Shown in pieces: positions 1-6,824 of a stretch of DNA of 33,782 bases; position 1 is the first letter of the stretch; each line of letters starts with the position of its first letter. The notes below the pieces were generated by a model. It worked only from the letters and a program-made list of their open reading frames with translations. It had not been told where the DNA came from and did no database searches. Position numbers and translations under genes: made by a program. This DNA comes from an uncultured Puniceicoccaceae bacterium (lineage in GTDB: Bacteria > Verrucomicrobiota > Verrucomicrobiia > Opitutales > Coraliomargaritaceae), in contig CAJQOS010000117.1 in the NCBI GenBank assembly GCA_905479975.1, positions 1 to 33,782 of the forward strand. The letters run 5' to 3'.

Positions 1-104
1 TCAATTACAAAGTGAACCAGATCGTCCTCATTCACCCAGTCCCTTAAATCTGGGGGGAGGAGCATCGGTGTGTCGCGGTCAATAATTACGAATTGTGCAG
101 GCAT
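1..104 (-). CDS. IS1182-like transposase, N-terminal fragment running off the window
   Basis: Translating the minus strand from the ATG at 104-102 gives 34 residues and then the window ends. The sequence has the N-terminal pattern of IS1182-type DDE transposases: an IDRDTP segment, then LLPPDLRDW, then an acidic stretch and HFVI. These features come before the DUF772 and Transposase_11 domains in the family. The catalytic part lies outside the window, so intactness cannot be judged. Its upstream side carries a repeat (158-206) that recurs at 6656-6694. The call rests on motif memory only. Confidence 0.7.
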   Translation of the reverse strand, partial: MPAQFVIIDRDTPMLLPPDLRDWVNEDDLVHFVI

Positions 105-157
105 GAAGGCAAGTTAACGTAAACAAGATTTGGGTCAATAACTAAGTCCGACAGGCT

Positions 158-206
158 CTTAAGTTCGGGCCATTCCGAAATGACAAAATGACCCCTTCTG
201 TTTTTT
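158..206. repeat. Dispersed ~40-bp repeat, copy 1
   Basis: It begins CTTAAGTTCGGGCCATTCCG and continues through GAAATG and CCCCTTCTGTTTTT. The same words in the same order occur at 6656-6694, but this copy has about 9 extra bases between GAAATG and CCCC. It lies between the start of the edge transposase (104) and the stop of the oxidoreductase gene (217). It may be an IS terminal inverted repeat or an extragenic repeat used as an insertion target. Confidence 0.75.
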
Positions 207-216
207 CTATCCCAAA

Positions 217-807
217 CTAGGTCGCACTCGTGCCATGGTTTCTGGCTTGCTCGATCCAGCGGGCCAGGACGCCTGCCTTGGCATGCCCGGCTCCGGAGAA
301 GTGCGTGACCCTTGCAGGTTTGATCCCGACGAAGCCGAAAATCTGTTTTCGGATCTGCCAGAAGAGTGCATTCTTGTAAACGATGCACATGAACCAATTG
401 GGTGTGTCGGACGTGACGAAGACGCGTGCGCTTCGGCCCTTCAATAAGGGACTCGGCAAGCCATCTTTGCTACTCTCCATTTCGAAGGCATGGCCAGGGA
501 GGAAGGTGCGGTCAATCAGCCCCTTTAGTTTTGCTGGCAGACCTCCCCACCACATGGGTGTGGTCATGACGACGTGTTCGCTCCACTTCAGGTCTTCGAG
601 GGATTTTTCTAAGTCAGGCTCTAAAGGTTTTGTCTTTGAGAATCCACTTTGGCCAAAATCACTATCGAAATTAAGGTCGTGTAGATGGGTGATCCTGACC
701 TCATGTCCCGCATTGTTGGCTGCAGTCGCATAGGTCTCGGCTAGTTTTCTTGAGAGTGAGGATTCTCCGGGATGCCCGTTGAGGATGAAGATTCGTTTTG
801 TTGTCAT
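217..807 (-). CDS. NAD(P)H-dependent oxidoreductase, flavodoxin-like fold (KefF/MdaB/NQO family)
   Basis: This is a 196-residue protein of the Flavodoxin_2 family. The N-terminus (residues 5-16, RIFILNGHPGES) is the first beta strand and the FMN/FAD phosphate-binding loop. The run TPMWWGGLPAKLKGLIDRTF near residue 83 onward is the family signature that shapes the flavin and nicotinamide site. Such enzymes are cytosolic and reduce quinones or other electrophiles by two electrons. It is the last gene of a minus-strand set behind an NTF2-like protein and an SDR, about 94 bp after the former, so it may share the TetR-controlled promoter. The substrate cannot be read from sequence. The start is the only ATG upstream of the conserved strand. 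Confidence 0.88.
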   Translation of the reverse strand: MTTKRIFILNGHPGESSLSRKLAETYATAANNAGHEVRITHLHDLNFDSDFGQSGFSKTKPLEPDLEKSLEDLKWSEHVVMTTPMWWGGLPAKLKGLIDRTFLPGHAFEMESSKDGLPSPLLKGRSARVFVTSDTPNWFMCIVYKNALFWQIRKQIFGFVGIKPARVTHFSGAGHAKAGVLARWIEQARNHGTSAT

Positions 808-901
808 CAGATGTATGTATTGTTGTGTGCTGATTCTATCGTGGTTAGGCCTAGCACTTGCTTATAAGTTCGGTGTATTATGGTCGATTGCATTCGTATC
901 T

Positions 902-1303
902 CTAGCTGGATTGAGTCGGCGCGAGCGATTGTTGCAGCGTGTGGGTGTCTGCGAACATACGGAATCGTTGAACTACGCCATCTCGAACATCGTAGATGTG
1001 AGCGACTGATGCTCGGAAAGCTTCTTTGGTCGCTGTGTTCTTGCCAGTATAGTAGCCTATGACTGTGACGACTGAATCAGCCTCATGCATGGACTTCACC
1101 TCGAAGCGAAAGTCATCCCAGAGGATGTCGTTGCGTTTAAATACGCCCTCTATAATCGCGTCGGCACCTACATAGGTGGCTCCATTTGGAAACCCTGTGT
1201 TTTGAATCCATTGAATGTTAGTAGAACACAGTGTTGAAAAGGTTTGAAAATCGCGTTCTGAAAATGAGGTATATAGTTTTTGAATGATTTCTAGTGGCAT
1301 CAT
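902..1303 (-). CDS. NTF2-like / SnoaL-fold protein
   Basis: This 133-residue protein has the NTF2-like cone fold. It opens with MMPLEIIQKLYTSFSERD, then a central Ile-Gln-Trp-Ile segment, and ends with the family's arginine-phenylalanine-arginine-methionine-phenylalanine-alanine-aspartate strand. Many such proteins are small isomerases or cyclases, or have no known activity. I chose the ATG at 1303 because the open frame upstream to 1351 adds basic residues outside the family boundary, and an AGGATC lies about 12 bases before 1303. It sits 62 bp after the SDR gene in the same direction, so it is probably cotranscribed. No substrate can be assigned. Confidence 0.75.
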   Translation of the reverse strand: MMPLEIIQKLYTSFSERDFQTFSTLCSTNIQWIQNTGFPNGATYVGADAIIEGVFKRNDILWDDFRFEVKSMHEADSVVTVIGYYTGKNTATKEAFRASVAHIYDVRDGVVQRFRMFADTHTLQQSLAPTQSS

Positions 1304-1365
1304 GACGATGATCCTGTGAAGCTTGAGTGCGAGCCATTGAGTGGCCCGCACTCAAGCAGGTTCAG

Positions 1366-2115
1366 TTATTGCGCGAGAAATCCTCCGTCCACTTTCAAGG
1401 ACGTGCCGGTGATGAATGATGCGGCGTCAGATGCGAGGAACAACACGGCGTCTGCGATTTCGGTATCTCGCCCCATTCGCCCAACTGGATGCATCGAGGC
1501 CAGTCCTGCCCGCATTTCGGATCCTTCCTCTCCTGCAAAGCGTGTGACCATGTCAGTATCAATCGCTCCAGGTGCCACCGCGTTTACACGAATGCCTTCC
1601 TTGGCATACTCTAATGCCGTTGTTTTGGTTAGGCCTTCAACGGCATGCTTAGATGCGATGTAGATGGATAATCCAGCCATTCCGACGTGACCTCCGATAC
1701 TGCTGGTATTGATGATTGAGCCTCCGCCTGTTTTTTGCATCGCGGCAATCTCGTGCTGCATCGAATTCGTTACGCCCCAGACATTAATATCAAACAGGCG
1801 CTGATAGTCTCCTCGGGTGACTTCTGAGATTGGAGCAACGTGCTCCACGCCTGCGTTGTTAAAAGCCACATCGAGGCGGCCGTATGTTTCCACTGTTTTA
1901 GACACGAGTGCTTTTACGTCGTCTTCGATCGTGACATCGGCACGCACGAAAATAGCTTCGCCGCCCTCTGCTTTGATGGCTTCGACGACAGACTGACCTT
2001 CAGATTGACGCCGACCGGAAACGACGACTTTAGCACCTGCTTGTCCGAACTTGAATGCTGTGGCTTTGCCGATGCCGCTCGTGGCTCCGGTGATTAGTAT
2101 AACTTTGTTTTTCAT
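1366..2115 (-). CDS. SDR family NAD(P)-dependent oxidoreductase
   Basis: This is a classical short-chain dehydrogenase/reductase of 249 residues, the usual length. The TGATSGIG dinucleotide loop lies at residues 9-16, NNAG at 86-89, the catalytic serine at about 139, and the YxxxK pair at Tyr152 and Lys156. Arginines just after the second strand (residues 35-36, GRR) favour NADP(H) over NAD(H). The C-terminus has the usual family GTSLKVDGG segment. It is the first gene downstream of a TetR-type operator (2174-2189), so it is probably the regulator's main target. The substrate is unknown; it resembles the glucose-1-dehydrogenase or 3-oxoacyl reductase subgroup in general layout. Confidence 0.93.
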   Translation of the reverse strand: MKNKVILITGATSGIGKATAFKFGQAGAKVVVSGRRQSEGQSVVEAIKAEGGEAIFVRADVTIEDDVKALVSKTVETYGRLDVAFNNAGVEHVAPISEVTRGDYQRLFDINVWGVTNSMQHEIAAMQKTGGGSIINTSSIGGHVGMAGLSIYIASKHAVEGLTKTTALEYAKEGIRVNAVAPGAIDTDMVTRFAGEEGSEMRAGLASMHPVGRMGRDTEIADAVLFLASDAASFITGTSLKVDGGFLAQ

Positions 2116-2173
2116 GATTTTGTTTGATTGGTCTTATTTGGTTTGAGTGTAGTGGTTATTAAAGTCCAATTAG

Positions 2174-2189
2174 TAGACTGGTCGGTCTA
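2174..2189. promoter_or_regulatory. TetR-type operator in front of the SDR gene
   Basis: The 16-bp inverted repeat TAGACTGGTCGGTCTA has perfect 5-bp TAGAC/GTCTA arms. It lies in the 94-bp gap between the tetR-like gene and the SDR gene, 59 bp before the SDR start. A related site stands before the tetR gene itself (2819-2833). Both contain GACTGGTC on one strand. Binding by this regulator is inferred. Confidence 0.65.
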
Positions 2190-2209
2190 ATTTGGGCTAA
2201 AAAAGAGAG

Positions 2210-2806
2210 TTACGGAGCTGGTGCTAGAGTTTTTACGATGTGATCGAGCGCGATTCGGAGGGGGGCCACATCACGAGAAATGATACCTTCAAGCAGGGCA
2301 CCCATCCAGAGCATGTCTATCAGCTTAGCGTTGTCGGTGGGGTTTTCGAGTGGTGCGATGACCTTCTTCTCGATGCCTTCTCTGAGCACTTGGTCAGTAA
2401 TTCTGCTCCATTCGCCGCAGTGGGCTTCTGTCATGGCTTCGCGCATCGGATCGCTGAAGTTTGCAACTTCCGAAGCGAGCTTAACTATAAGGCAAGGGCA
2501 CTTACCGTCATTCTCCACGAAATCAGCAATGCATGATTCAAGGAATGTGAGGAGCCGGTTACGTGGACTCGAATCGAGGTCAGTCGAAAGCAACATTTGT
2601 CGTTTATACTCATTTGCCGATGCTGAGTAGTATTTAATCAATTCGACCCCAAATTGTTCTTTCGACTTGAAGTGATGGTAAAACGAGCCCTTCGGAATGT
2701 TCACTGCCTTGAGAATTTCGTTCAACCCGACCGAGTGAAAACTCTTTTCCAGGATGATACCTTCTGCGGCCTCCATGATGGTTTCTTTGGTCGAATTGTT
2801 GTTCAT
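2210..2806 (-). CDS. TetR/AcrR family transcriptional regulator (NemR-like)
   Basis: This 198-residue repressor has an N-terminal TetR helix-turn-helix (residues about 8-55) that ends in the typical IPKGSFYHHFKSKEQF recognition helix. The ligand domain contains the segment KCPCLIVKLASEV near residue 100, which matches the TetR_C form seen in NemR-like regulators. Its two close cysteines could serve as electrophile or redox sensors, although that is inferred. Palindromes of similar sequence lie upstream of this gene and between it and the SDR gene. This suggests autoregulation and control of the downstream oxidoreductases. Confidence 0.9.
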   Translation of the reverse strand: MNNNSTKETIMEAAEGIILEKSFHSVGLNEILKAVNIPKGSFYHHFKSKEQFGVELIKYYSASANEYKRQMLLSTDLDSSPRNRLLTFLESCIADFVENDGKCPCLIVKLASEVANFSDPMREAMTEAHCGEWSRITDQVLREGIEKKVIAPLENPTDNAKLIDMLWMGALLEGIISRDVAPLRIALDHIVKTLAPAP

Positions 2807-2818
2807 TGGCTACAGGAA

Positions 2819-2833
2819 TAGACCAGTCGTCTC
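2819..2833. promoter_or_regulatory. Second TetR-type operator, at the tetR gene start
   Basis: TAGACCAGTCGTCTC begins 13 bp upstream of the tetR start. The AGAC/GTCT arms enclose 5 bp. It shares GACCAGTC with the reverse complement of the site at 2174-2189, but the spacing is one base shorter. A likely autoregulatory site. Confidence 0.5.
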
Positions 2834-2903
2834 GGATTGCAAGGACTTTTTGTATTTTGATAAAAATAAAAGCGTCGTAGTGCATTATAAACAGGCGGCT
2901 TAC

Positions 2904-3818
2904 TCAAGCTTGGTATTTCTTTGTTACGATTAAATCGACGAGTGTGCGGGCTGCTTCTAACCCATGACCACGCTGGCGTAGCACGCTTAATTTCCAGTTG
3001 GCCCATTTGTCGGTGAGTCGACAGTAGGCGGTGCCGGGTGGGGGATTGCCGGATAAATAGTCTGGCAACAATGTGACTGCGTTGTCCGCTGCAATTCGGG
3101 TAAAGGTTTCGGTTACATGATAAGTCTTCGCGATGAAGTTCGGTTTGAAGCCCGCTTTGGCGCAGAGGCCGGAAATCCAAGTGCTTCTGCCCGGGACGAC
3201 TGATTCGGCGACTCCAATGAAGCGATCATTCGCCAGCGAACTGAGCGAAATCGTCTTCAGGCCGGCACACTTGTGGTTGGCAGGAACCACTGCGCAGACG
3301 CCGAGCGTGCCTGCATTGCGCAGGTAAAAGTCATCTGCGAGCGTCGCGACTTCTTGGCCGATGAGAGCAACGTCGATTTTTCCAGCCCGCAACGCTTCTA
3401 GTTGCTCCATGGGAGTCAGGGCAAACAGGATCAGCTTGAGATCGGGTAATGATTTTCGCAGTTCTACGAGTGCGGGGTTTAGAAACCTCTGTGCGGCTGA
3501 GTTGATATAGCCGATACGCAGTTGCTCGTGCCTGCCCTGTGCGTATGCGACGCTCTCTGCTTGGGCCAATTCATAGGATTTAATGATCGGTTCAAATTGA
3601 TCACGGACGAAAAATCCCAATGCCGTCGGTCGCATGCCGCGGACGTTACGCTCGAACAGTGCGCCTCCTATTTCCTGTTCGAGGCTTTGGATGTGGCGTG
3701 TGAGTGTCGGCTGTGCGACACCGAGCCTTAGGGCTGCGCGGTTGACACTGCCTTCGGCCATAATGGCGAGCATGCTCTGTATGCGATTCAACATCTTAGG
3801 GGTATACAGAAAATGCAT
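2904..3818 (-). CDS. LysR family transcriptional regulator
   Basis: This 304-residue protein has a LysR winged helix at residues about 9-67 (GSVNRAALRLGVAQPTLTRH, then LEQEIGGALFERN), followed by a periplasmic-binding-like effector domain. Family members bind a small-molecule inducer and act as tetramers. It diverges from the EamA exporter, 57 bp apart, the standard arrangement for a LysR regulator and its target. The start could also be the ATG at 3794, which would trim eight residues; neither has a clear Shine-Dalgarno. The inducer is unknown. Confidence 0.92.
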   Translation of the reverse strand: MHFLYTPKMLNRIQSMLAIMAEGSVNRAALRLGVAQPTLTRHIQSLEQEIGGALFERNVRGMRPTALGFFVRDQFEPIIKSYELAQAESVAYAQGRHEQLRIGYINSAAQRFLNPALVELRKSLPDLKLILFALTPMEQLEALRAGKIDVALIGQEVATLADDFYLRNAGTLGVCAVVPANHKCAGLKTISLSSLANDRFIGVAESVVPGRSTWISGLCAKAGFKPNFIAKTYHVTETFTRIAADNAVTLLPDYLSGNPPPGTAYCRLTDKWANWKLSVLRQRGHGLEAARTLVDLIVTKKYQA

Positions 3819-3875
3819 AGCTAGAGGCGAGTCTTAGTATTAGCGGGTGCATGCGCTGCAGCGTATACTAGGTGA

Positions 3876-4781
3876 ATGAGATTAAATACAAATATCGCGA
3901 TGGCCCTGGATATCGTCATCACCGCTTTGGTTCCGATTGTTTGGGGCACTACCTATTGGGTGACGACAGAGCTCTTGCCGGATGGACTCCCGATCACGGC
4001 AGCGACGATTCGCACGCTGCCAGCAGGCGTGCTCTTGATCATTTTATCCAGATCCTTCCTGCCTGCGATCCCGTGGAGTCAGATGATTCTTCTATCGATA
4101 CTTAATATTGCAGCGTTTCAGGCATTACTGTTCATCGCGGCTTACCGATTGCCAGGCGGAATTGCCGCGATCACCGGAGCCTTTCAGCCAATCATTATCC
4201 TTGGGCTGGTCTGGATGTTGGATCGGCAGCGGCCTTCTCGGTTCGTTGGGGGCATGGCTGCGATTTCGATCATCGGCATGGCAGTATTATTGGGGAGGCA
4301 TGAGCAAAGCTGGGACTTGATTGGCCTCGCTGCCGCTTGCGGGGGAACTGCCTGCATGGCGTTGGGGGTGTATCTGTCACGTCGCTGGAATGCGGGTGCG
4401 GGTCTTCTCGGCTTTACCGGGTGGCAACTCTTTTTGGGTGGTCTCATGTTACTGCCGTTCGCTTGGTTCATGGAACCATCTTTGCCTGTTCTCACTCCCT
4501 CCAACTGGTATGGGTATGCTTATCTATGCATCGTGGGGACTTTGCTTGCTTATGCATTGTGGTTCCGTGGCGTTACCCGCCTGCCGTCTGTCGCGGTTTC
4601 TTCCCTCGGCTTGCTGAGTCCTATCACGGCAGTGTTCATCGGCTGGCTACTATTGGGGGAGTCGTTGGGGATCCGATCCGTCATCGGGCTCGTGATTGTG
4701 CTGAGTGCAGTTCTGGCACTTCAATGGCAACTCGTGAATGTCTCACCACCTAAAGTGTCATTGGCAGCATGCCAGCGCTGA
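3876..4781 (+). CDS. DMT superfamily transporter, EamA domain (probable exporter)
   Basis: This 301-residue integral membrane protein has about ten hydrophobic segments and the internal repeat of two EamA domains. The first segment carries VPIVWGTTYWVTTELLP, a pattern of the PecM/RhaT-like drug/metabolite transporters. The second repeat ends with LGLLSPITAVFIGWLLLGE, the most conserved stretch of EamA domains. It sits in the inner membrane and probably exports a metabolite such as an amino acid or purine. The divergent LysR gene is its likely regulator. Confidence 0.9.
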   Translation: MRLNTNIAMALDIVITALVPIVWGTTYWVTTELLPDGLPITAATIRTLPAGVLLIILSRSFLPAIPWSQMILLSILNIAAFQALLFIAAYRLPGGIAAITGAFQPIIILGLVWMLDRQRPSRFVGGMAAISIIGMAVLLGRHEQSWDLIGLAAACGGTACMALGVYLSRRWNAGAGLLGFTGWQLFLGGLMLLPFAWFMEPSLPVLTPSNWYGYAYLCIVGTLLAYALWFRGVTRLPSVAVSSLGLLSPITAVFIGWLLLGESLGIRSVIGLVIVLSAVLALQWQLVNVSPPKVSLAACQR

Positions 4782-4852
4782 AGCCCTGCATCCGTTTAAA
4801 TTCTCAGATCCAACAATAATTTATAATAAGCAACGAATAAATTCACTTTCAT

Positions 4853-4904
4853 CTTGACGTAAAGATACTTTGCGTCAAGGTAGTTTGAGTGGCGAAGGTA
4901 TAAT
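4853..4904 (+). promoter_or_regulatory. Promoter with overlapping inverted repeat, upstream of the DoxX-pirin pair
   Basis: CTTGACGTAAAG (4853-4864) and CTTTGCGTCAAG (4868-4879) form a 12-bp-arm inverted repeat with 11 of 12 pairs and a 3-base centre. TATAAT stands at 4899-4904, 45 bases before the DoxX start. The expected -35 position (about 4876-4881) falls on the right arm and is not TTGACA-like, so regulator binding probably decides promoter use. There is no T-run after the repeat, so it is not a terminator. Confidence 0.6.
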
Positions 4905-4948
4905 TCTGTATCGAGCTAAAAGAACCAGAAATAGAAAGACATAATACC

Positions 4949-5383
4949 ATGAACATCAAAGAAATCCTCCTCACGACATCCAACACCGCAGCCTTCCTCC
5001 CGATTCGCATCGGAGTTGGCCTCGTCATGATCGCGCACGGCGCGCAAAAGCTCTTCGGCTGGTTTGGTGGCTACGGTCTCCAGGGCACCGGGCAGTTCTT
5101 CGCTGAAAACCTTGGCCTCAAGCCTGGCGTCCTGATGGCGGCCATGGCTGGTGGCACCGAATTCATCGGTGGCTTGTTGTTGATTGTGGGGCTGCTGACA
5201 CGTGTCGCAGGCATCAGTCTCGCAGGCACCATGGCCGTCGGCATCATCACCGCTCACGCAGGTGCGTTCTTCGCCTCCAATAATGGCATGGAGTATCCGC
5301 TCACGCTACTGCTCGCCAGCTTGTCAGTCGCCATCGGCGGCGGTGGTGCCTTCTCGGTCGATCGTAAGCTCACTAGCAAGTAA
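4949..5383 (+). CDS. DoxX family membrane protein
   Basis: This 144-residue protein has four hydrophobic segments. The first ends in RIGVGLVMIAHGAQKLFGWF, the hallmark of DoxX/YphA-type proteins, followed by a GGYGLQGTGQFF loop. Family members lie in the inner membrane and are linked to quinone redox or oxidative-stress responses; most have no proven reaction. It is followed 25 bp later by a pirin gene, and DoxX-pirin pairing is common in bacteria. The region before it carries an inverted repeat over a TATAAT box. Confidence 0.9.
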   Translation: MNIKEILLTTSNTAAFLPIRIGVGLVMIAHGAQKLFGWFGGYGLQGTGQFFAENLGLKPGVLMAAMAGGTEFIGGLLLIVGLLTRVAGISLAGTMAVGIITAHAGAFFASNNGMEYPLTLLLASLSVAIGGGGAFSVDRKLTSK

Positions 5384-5408
5384 AAGACTATATAAACCAC
5401 ATTTAAGA

Positions 5409-6140
5409 ATGACTATTGCTAAGCAACTTACTCGCTCAGAAGAGCGCATGCACAGTGATCTCGGCTGGCTGAACAGTCACCATAGCTTCTCCTTCGGCGG
5501 GCACTACGACCCCGACCGCATGGGCTTCGGTCCGCTCCGCGTGGTGAACGACGATCGTGTTGCCCCCGGCGACGGCTTCCCCGAGCACCCGCATCGCGAC
5601 ATGGAGATCATCAGTATCGTTTTGGATGGCCAGCTGGAGCATCAGGATAGCCTTGGCAATGGCCGCGTGATCCAGACTGGCGACATTCAATACATCAGTG
5701 CCGGCAGTGGCGTGGTGCATAGCGAGTTTAATCCCTCAGAGGATCAGCCCGTGCACTTTATGCAAATCTGGATTGAGCCGAACGCTCAGGGGCTTGAGCC
5801 TCGATACGAGGATCAGCAGATTATCGGTGAAACTGATAATGAATGGAAGTTGATCCTGTCACCGGACGGTCGTGACGACTCGATGGCGATCAGGCAGGAT
5901 GTTGAGCTGCGCACGGTTCAGCTAGCGTCCGCCACTTCGATCCACTACGAAACGAAGCGTAAGGGACGCGGCTTCTGGCTCTTCGTCTTGGAGGGGGGGA
6001 TCAGCGCCGACGGCAATGATTTGGGCAAAGGCGATTCGCTTGCTATCAGCGGTCTAGAACATCTTGATCTCGTGAATGCTACACATGAATCGGCTAAGGT
6101 CATGCTCTTCGATCTGCCGCTTACACCTGACGGTCTGTAA
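5409..6140 (+). CDS. Pirin family protein (YhhW-like, bicupin)
   Basis: This 243-residue protein is close to the usual length of bacterial pirins. The first cupin has the four metal ligands expected of the family: His60 and His62 in EHPHRDMEI, then His104 and Glu106 in VVHSEF. The N-terminal SFGGHYDPDRMGFGPLRVVN block is also characteristic. YhhW and human pirin oxidise quercetin in vitro. The in vivo role here is unknown, and the pairing with DoxX suggests a redox or quinone context. I used the ATG at 5409. The frame is open from 5202, but that part overlaps the DoxX gene and is out of family. Confidence 0.92.
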   Translation: MTIAKQLTRSEERMHSDLGWLNSHHSFSFGGHYDPDRMGFGPLRVVNDDRVAPGDGFPEHPHRDMEIISIVLDGQLEHQDSLGNGRVIQTGDIQYISAGSGVVHSEFNPSEDQPVHFMQIWIEPNAQGLEPRYEDQQIIGETDNEWKLILSPDGRDDSMAIRQDVELRTVQLASATSIHYETKRKGRGFWLFVLEGGISADGNDLGKGDSLAISGLEHLDLVNATHESAKVMLFDLPLTPDGL

Positions 6141-6189
6141 GGCATGTCCGTGGGCTCCTCAGTCGAGATGCGGTGCGGATTATTTGGGA

Positions 6190-6325
6190 GGGGTTGGGCG
6201 ACTCGCCCGACACCGCTGGAAGAGCCAACGGGGTAATTGCCGTGGCGTGCGAGCTTGCTCGCGCCTGCCGAGCCTAAGCCCTGTTGAATGGGGACTTGTC
6301 CGGGCGTAGCTTCAGCGAAGCCTGA
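6190..6325. repeat. Cluster of small perfect hairpins (REP-like)
   Basis: Three palindromes lie in this short stretch after the pirin gene: GGGCG-ACT-CGCCC at 6196-6208, GCGAGC-TT-GCTCGC at 6249-6262, and GCTTC-AGC-GAAGC at 6309-6321. None is followed by a T-run. They look like extragenic palindromes rather than a terminator. Confidence 0.5.
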
Positions 6326-6432
6326 ATCCATGACGACGCAGCTGTGAGGCACTTTTATTTTAACCGCGAATGACGCTAATTTTTCGGAAGGGCGCGTGAG
6401 CTCCTCTGTCGTAAGGGCGGAAAAAGGGGGCG

Positions 6433-6498
6433 TTTCGTAATGTTTAAGATCTTTCGTCTAGTGCCTCTCATCTGGAATTTACTCAAAACATTACGAAA
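6433..6498. repeat. 13-bp perfect inverted repeat with 40-bp centre
   Basis: TTTCGTAATGTTT at 6433-6445 is matched exactly in inverted form by AAACATTACGAAA at 6486-6498. It directly abuts the putative MITE at 6505. It may be a small nonautonomous element or the footprint of one. Confidence 0.55.
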
Positions 6499-6504
6499 TG
6501 ACCC

Positions 6505-6673
6505 GAATGGCACGAACTTAAGCATCACATTGAAATTACTGGGACCGGCTGCTTTAGCTGCCGTATTTCTATAACGATCTACCACAGAATGACTAGGGGT
6601 TCTACGGGCAGCTAAAGCAGCCTATCCCAGTTAGTCTTGACTGTCGTCAAAGCCCCTTAAGTTCGGGCCATTC
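6505..6673. mobile_element. Putative 169-bp MITE with 18-bp terminal inverted repeats
   Basis: GAATGGCACGAACTTAAG at 6505-6522 is matched in inverted form at 6656-6673 with one mismatch. The interior holds a long hairpin (6538-6631) and no coding frame. The right end is part of the repeat also seen beside the edge transposase (158-206), so the element may be mobilised by that IS. No target-site duplication is obvious. This call is an inference from layout. Confidence 0.45.
6538..6631. repeat. Long REP-like hairpin with GCTTTAGC core
   Basis: Arms at 6538-6562 and 6607-6631 pair at 23 of 25 positions, around a 44-base loop. The arm core GGCTGCTTTAGCTGCC resembles the hairpin at 33258-33338 (GCTTTAGCTG in both). 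It is embedded in the putative MITE. Confidence 0.7.
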
Positions 6674-6694
6674 CGAAATGCCCCTTCTGTTTTT
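6656..6694. repeat. Dispersed ~40-bp repeat, copy 2
   Basis: This is the same orientation and word order as 158-206 (CTTAAGTTCGGGCCATTCCG, GAAATG, CCCCTTCTGTTTTT), without the ~9-base insert. Flanks on both sides differ between copies. Confidence 0.75.
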
Positions 6695-6824
6695 CCCATA
6701 TCTGCTTCTCCCGTAGTTTCCGGGTGCCACAAGCAGCACCCCGACAAAGCCTCTTCCCGAGAGTTCACGTAAATGAAACATGAATGACACCTGTTTGAGC
6801 TGATTGTCATATATTCTAGGCAGT

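Noticed and set aside
6190..6325. Hairpin cluster as a CRISPR array
   Set aside because: The palindromes differ from each other and there is no regular repeat-spacer unit. No array was seen anywhere in the window.
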